Below, piece by piece: positions 61,401 to 64,000 of a stretch of 64,000 bases of DNA. Source of the DNA: Rosa chinensis (lineage: Eukaryota > Streptophyta > Magnoliopsida > Rosales > Rosaceae); assembly GCF_002994745.2 (NCBI RefSeq), contig NC_037094.1:68862819-68926818 (forward strand), in the 5' to 3' direction. How positions within the stretch are numbered: the stretch's first letter is position 1; every line of letters starts with the position of its first letter. Below the pieces are notes generated by a model that worked only from the letters and a program-made list of their open reading frames with translations, ran no database searches and had not been told where the DNA came from. The translations under genes and the position numbers were made by a program.

Positions 61401-64000
61401 TGGTCTTGTCAGCCAATGGGTTGAGCAAGAATATGAAGAGTATTTCGCTGAGAAAAAAGCGAAAGAAGTTGAAACTCTGTTCCAGGAAACCATGGAACAA
61501 ACAAAGAATGTTGCAGCAACTGTAGTCCAAGAAACGACTATGGAACAACCATCTTCCTCAGAAATAAAGGAAGAAATCATCGGTGAAAAAACAATCGATG
61601 AAGATATTGAACTGGTTGAAATACCAGAAAATGTCCATCTCTTAGAAAGACAAGAGATAGCTGCGGATACTGGTACATGGGATCTACTTGGCCAACCTTC
61701 CGGCAAGTTTGACTACAAAGTCAGATATGATCCTCCCCCCTGGTTCAGTAATCCAGACAGCAAGAAGATAACTCCTACAGATTGGGATGATGATGACAAA
61801 TCACCCACTCAGGAAAATGTTCCAGAAGAATGTAAACCGTTCATTCCAACGGAACAAGCTCAAGAAAATGAGCCTCACCAATCGAAAGCCGTCTCTACAA
61901 GTAGATACAGCAACTACATAGAGATCGGACTCAAGTTCCCTGATCACAGGAAATATCATCTACATGCTTTTGTAGATAATGGATCAGGCTTTACTGTTGC
62001 AAAGAGATTTGCAATTCCAGAAGAACTCTGGAACGAAGACAAGAAAAAGTCAGCTACTGGTGTTACATTCGATGGAAGCCATCTCACCATGAAGAAAGTA
62101 GCAAAAAATGTTCATATCACCATTGGTGGAGGAACATTTATCATCCAGAATGTTTGGCAATCTGAAGGCCAAGGATCTGATTTCTTGTTGGGCAATGATT
62201 TTATTCTCCAACAACGATTCATTCAGGATGAAGAAGCGATAGGCTTCAGAAAAGGAGAACGGGTGTTCTGGGCTGACCGCCTCACACAGGCATACAGTGT
62301 GGCCGGTCCCGGTTTTACTACTCAGCATCAGAGATCGCAACAGAATAGTGGTGATCTTACCCCCTACAAACCCAAATTTCAACCCATACTCCAAATCAAA
62401 CAACAAGAAGAACTGCTTGTTGAAGAATCTTCAGAAGAAGAAGAAGAAGCTAGTGAAGATGAAGAAGCTAGTTTCATCCATGAGCACAACCTCAAGCACT
62501 TTCAGAACAAGCTTGAGTCTCAACAAACTCCCACTCTTGACAAAATCAAGAAACTACTCGAGCAGAATGTGGATACAAATCCTCAGAAGTTTTGGGAAAA
62601 AGACCCAGTGGTCTGTGAATTAAGATTGCATGACATGAATGCTATCTGCCATGTCAAAGCCATTCCTCAGTACAAAGAGGAAGATCAAAAAGAATTCAGA
62701 AGTGATATTGAAGATCTCCTGAAGAAGAGATTAATTCAACCTTCCACTAGCCCTCATCATGCTCCAGCATTCTACGTGAGAAATCATGCAGAGAATCTAA
62801 GAGGAAAAGCTAGAATGGTTATTGACTATAGAGATGTCAATAAGAAGACTGTCAAAGACGGATATCAGATCGCTCAAGTCAGAGTCCTGATCAACCAGCT
62901 CAGAGGAGCTAAAGTCTTTTCGAAATTCGATGCAAAGTCGGGTTTCTGGCAGGTCAGGATGCATCCTGAGAGTGTACCTCTCACTGCATTTGGAACACCA
63001 CAAGGTCATTACGAGTGGCTGGTAATGCCTTTTGGTCTCAAACAAGCTCCCTCAATCTTTCAAAGAAAGATGGACAACATCTTCAAGCATGTAGCGGAGT
63101 TCTGCGTCGTCTATATAGATGACATCCTGGTCTTCTCCAAAAACAGAGAAGAACACATGAAGCACCTCTACGAGGTAGCAAAGCTGATAGTCCAGCATGG
63201 AATTATCCTAGGTGAGAAGAAAATCTTCTTTATCCTCGATGAAGTTGATTTCCTAGGAATAAACATCAAGAATGGAGTCATAAAGCTCCAACCTCACATC
63301 CTTGAAAAGATCTGGAAGTTCCCAGACAAAATTCCTGATGCTAAGAGTCTAGAGAGATTCCTTGGTGTCATAAATTATGGGAGAGATTTCATCCCTAGAA
63401 TCTCAGGATTAACAGCAATATTATCCCCCAAGACAAGTTCCAAAAGGAAATGGAACTTCACAGAAGACGATGAAAAGATCGTGAAGCAGATAAAAAACCT
63501 CTGCAAGAACCTCCCTCCTCTTCAACAACCAGAAGAGAATGATGAAATTATCCTCCAGACAGATGCGAGTGATAATTACTGGTCCGGTGTTGTTCTGGCG
63601 AGAGCGCCTGGAACTAACATTGAAAAGATCTGCAAATTTTGTAGTGGCAAGTTCAGCCCTGCAGAACTGAATTATCCCACAGGGGAAAAAGAGATTTTAG
63701 CTGTCAAGAAAACAATTTTAAATTCTCCAGCTTATCTGAGAAAAACCTTTACTGTCCGCACCGATTGTGCTAGAGTAAAGAATTTTAAAAATTTTAAACT
63801 TGACAAAGCTGCTGATAGAGGAAGATTAGCCAACTGGCAATTGTTTCTTAACCAATATGATTACACTGTTGAATTAATTGCAGGAAACAAGAACTATCTT
63901 CCAGACGCATTGACCAGAGAACTGGCAATGTTCAGCCAAAGAGAAGACGACGAAGGTCGTAATCCCAGAAGCAGAAGGACTGGGAAAGAACAGGAATCTG
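58423..64000 (+). CDS. Endogenous caulimovirid polyprotein (MP-CP-PR-RT-RH), partial at window end
   Basis: This is an integrated plant pararetrovirus (Caulimoviridae) frame, open from ATG 58423 or 58432 to the window edge, over 1,850 codons without a stop. Numbering uses 58432 as residue 1. Residues 1-100 are coiled-coil-like. About 195-345 look like the movement protein (LLMITPAEVARAQ, QVAYFNCFPNFSTSLKD). About 555-800 resemble the coat-protein core. A basic Lys-rich tract leads to the knuckle C841-x2-C844-x4-H849-x4-C854. A second Cys/His cluster lies at 953-979. The aspartic protease has the motif DNGS at 1182-1185. RT carries YIDD at 1561-1564. RNase H acidic residues are at 1711, 1778 and 1825. 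Movement protein to RNase H in one frame suggests a petuvirus- or florendovirus-like genome, which I cannot resolve. The end lies outside the window. Confidence 0.9.
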   Translation, partial: MGTMSELLLEKINSLLKASDEKYQKMLLEISRCQSTLETIPAIIHQLERLENKLDYIKDLPKTEEERLTSVSRKIKEQQKTLETILKDKKLPTVKKKTNGFKPLEKPDSNRVPNMIFLEPSTSQTSIRYENPENTEKRELKMLSIFGKKKGVQLLNSEEFEYNEIEHEVKNASIPKLDFKQIYRRGTFDLMDSHHFKILEFTTPSTTGETDLLMITPAEVARAQAKQYQFMHIGAVQVGIKLLAREGINCSVLCVLQDNRLTDFQASLFGTLEASLCNQVAYFNCFPNFSTSLKDAAHCLRLRVKTDGISMKEEMQELAIVYRVYYKLMSTTVEPKTRISNIPGLTTGFLTNQKNHSQQIHKVAWNEVTFPLEWKLSGPKKLPERAKARIYESRRTGEISLNFEDHRKSDVCPENIRINSSLLRRSYSTREAGVSGTKPTIDEPISEEDLEADLCRPVHMLRAEKLYDLYKEAENCESPERLEKLIEEMKEFKYRKTRKVFPYQDVEMEEGGSSRTFIKKETREMKLPVQKAPTGKKGERNSQRFVPEDNLPRVPITNYGIWLNLDKSLDKRKTIDQWVDSLMMASALTLGKFEAPDLQVYYETTLTGVAKKYYLSFKETTRGRDWLEEIKNSKSPYDFAVPLYDQFCGDLSNLSEKAKETAKSNIYALKICDMRYFEEYLNEFQEYYCTIGELENTDLVNLLHRKLPEPWRTAVRESIAEKPIERFSVGGIADRIRQLLKEQCKANLRAKMAKKQLKGVENFCYGILDMPTNWGCHESKFHRKKKKEKYYSKKFKKSNQRKNWRFKKSSNYKKQQDEDPKKKFFKKKKNTQQHKQPSKKACRCWLCKAEGHYANECPEKGNRSTKALFEEYEQIVEVANMKGYEIAYSDDEDDDRSVYSAWSEEEESSSEESEIDSEVEYFESRQMNVLKVKNWEESKTESFMSSYQVNPGSFVCDYCLCHEKNGLPMFCEESKKTYHKECFIAEARRKTKNGLVSQWVEQEYEEYFAEKKAKEVETLFQETMEQTKNVAATVVQETTMEQPSSSEIKEEIIGEKTIDEDIELVEIPENVHLLERQEIAADTGTWDLLGQPSGKFDYKVRYDPPPWFSNPDSKKITPTDWDDDDKSPTQENVPEECKPFIPTEQAQENEPHQSKAVSTSRYSNYIEIGLKFPDHRKYHLHAFVDNGSGFTVAKRFAIPEELWNEDKKKSATGVTFDGSHLTMKKVAKNVHITIGGGTFIIQNVWQSEGQGSDFLLGNDFILQQRFIQDEEAIGFRKGERVFWADRLTQAYSVAGPGFTTQHQRSQQNSGDLTPYKPKFQPILQIKQQEELLVEESSEEEEEASEDEEASFIHEHNLKHFQNKLESQQTPTLDKIKKLLEQNVDTNPQKFWEKDPVVCELRLHDMNAICHVKAIPQYKEEDQKEFRSDIEDLLKKRLIQPSTSPHHAPAFYVRNHAENLRGKARMVIDYRDVNKKTVKDGYQIAQVRVLINQLRGAKVFSKFDAKSGFWQVRMHPESVPLTAFGTPQGHYEWLVMPFGLKQAPSIFQRKMDNIFKHVAEFCVVYIDDILVFSKNREEHMKHLYEVAKLIVQHGIILGEKKIFFILDEVDFLGINIKNGVIKLQPHILEKIWKFPDKIPDAKSLERFLGVINYGRDFIPRISGLTAILSPKTSSKRKWNFTEDDEKIVKQIKNLCKNLPPLQQPEENDEIILQTDASDNYWSGVVLARAPGTNIEKICKFCSGKFSPAELNYPTGEKEILAVKKTILNSPAYLRKTFTVRTDCARVKNFKNFKLDKAADRGRLANWQLFLNQYDYTVELIAGNKNYLPDALTRELAMFSQREDDEGRNPRSRRTGKEQES

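Noticed and set aside
60637..61706. Phe/Leu-rich minus-strand frames over the viral polyprotein
   Set aside because: They are antisense shadows of Lys/Glu-rich codons in the polyprotein and mimic membrane segments by composition only.

Overview
This is a stretch of plant nuclear DNA, from a dicot to judge by gene structure. The host genes have short exons, GT-AG introns and AT-rich spacers, and they encode an H3.3 histone, a COX6b subunit, a VQ-motif protein, a 14-3-3 protein and a plant cysteine oxidase. The repeat content suggests a Rosaceae-like genome, but that is only an impression. About half of the window is transposable elements. Many of them can be delimited exactly because their target-site duplications (TSDs) are still intact.

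Layout. 1-8.3 kb: H3.3 gene (+); a hairpin MITE split by a 983-bp hAT element with a perfect 8-bp TSD; then the five-exon COX6b gene (-). 8.3-15.8 kb: spacer with a LINE-type repeat and a decayed RNase H domain. 15.8-23 kb: HAIKU1/VQ9-like gene (+) and 14-3-3 gene (-). 23.4-34 kb: a tandem duplication, a 3.2-kb hAT element carrying a LINE fragment, a 3,372-bp solo LTR with internal arrays, and a 625-bp hAT MITE. 36.1-37.4 kb: plant cysteine oxidase gene (+). 37.7-44.1 kb: complete Ty1/copia element (-) whose LTRs differ at one base although its pol is decayed. 44.9-46.1 kb: Mutator-like element with a 9-bp TSD and GC-rich cargo. 46.3-57.7 kb: an old tandem duplication into which a LINE, a complete 4,992-bp PIF/Harbinger element and a Mutator-type MITE have inserted. 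58.1 kb to the window end: an endogenous pararetrovirus (Caulimoviridae) with a tRNA-Met primer-binding site and one uninterrupted polyprotein frame of more than 1,850 codons, still open at the edge.

The five host genes are unrelated housekeeping or regulatory genes and form no operon or cluster. The most unusual content is in the mobile fraction. It includes the uninterrupted pararetroviral polyprotein with an extra Cys/His cluster before its protease, and a PIF/Harbinger element with an open transposase frame but a partner ORF1 broken by two stops. The copia element with young LTRs and a dead pol is also notable. The nested insertions can be put in relative order.

All calls come from reading the sequence by eye. 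No database search was run, so family names rest on motifs, TSD length and terminal sequence.
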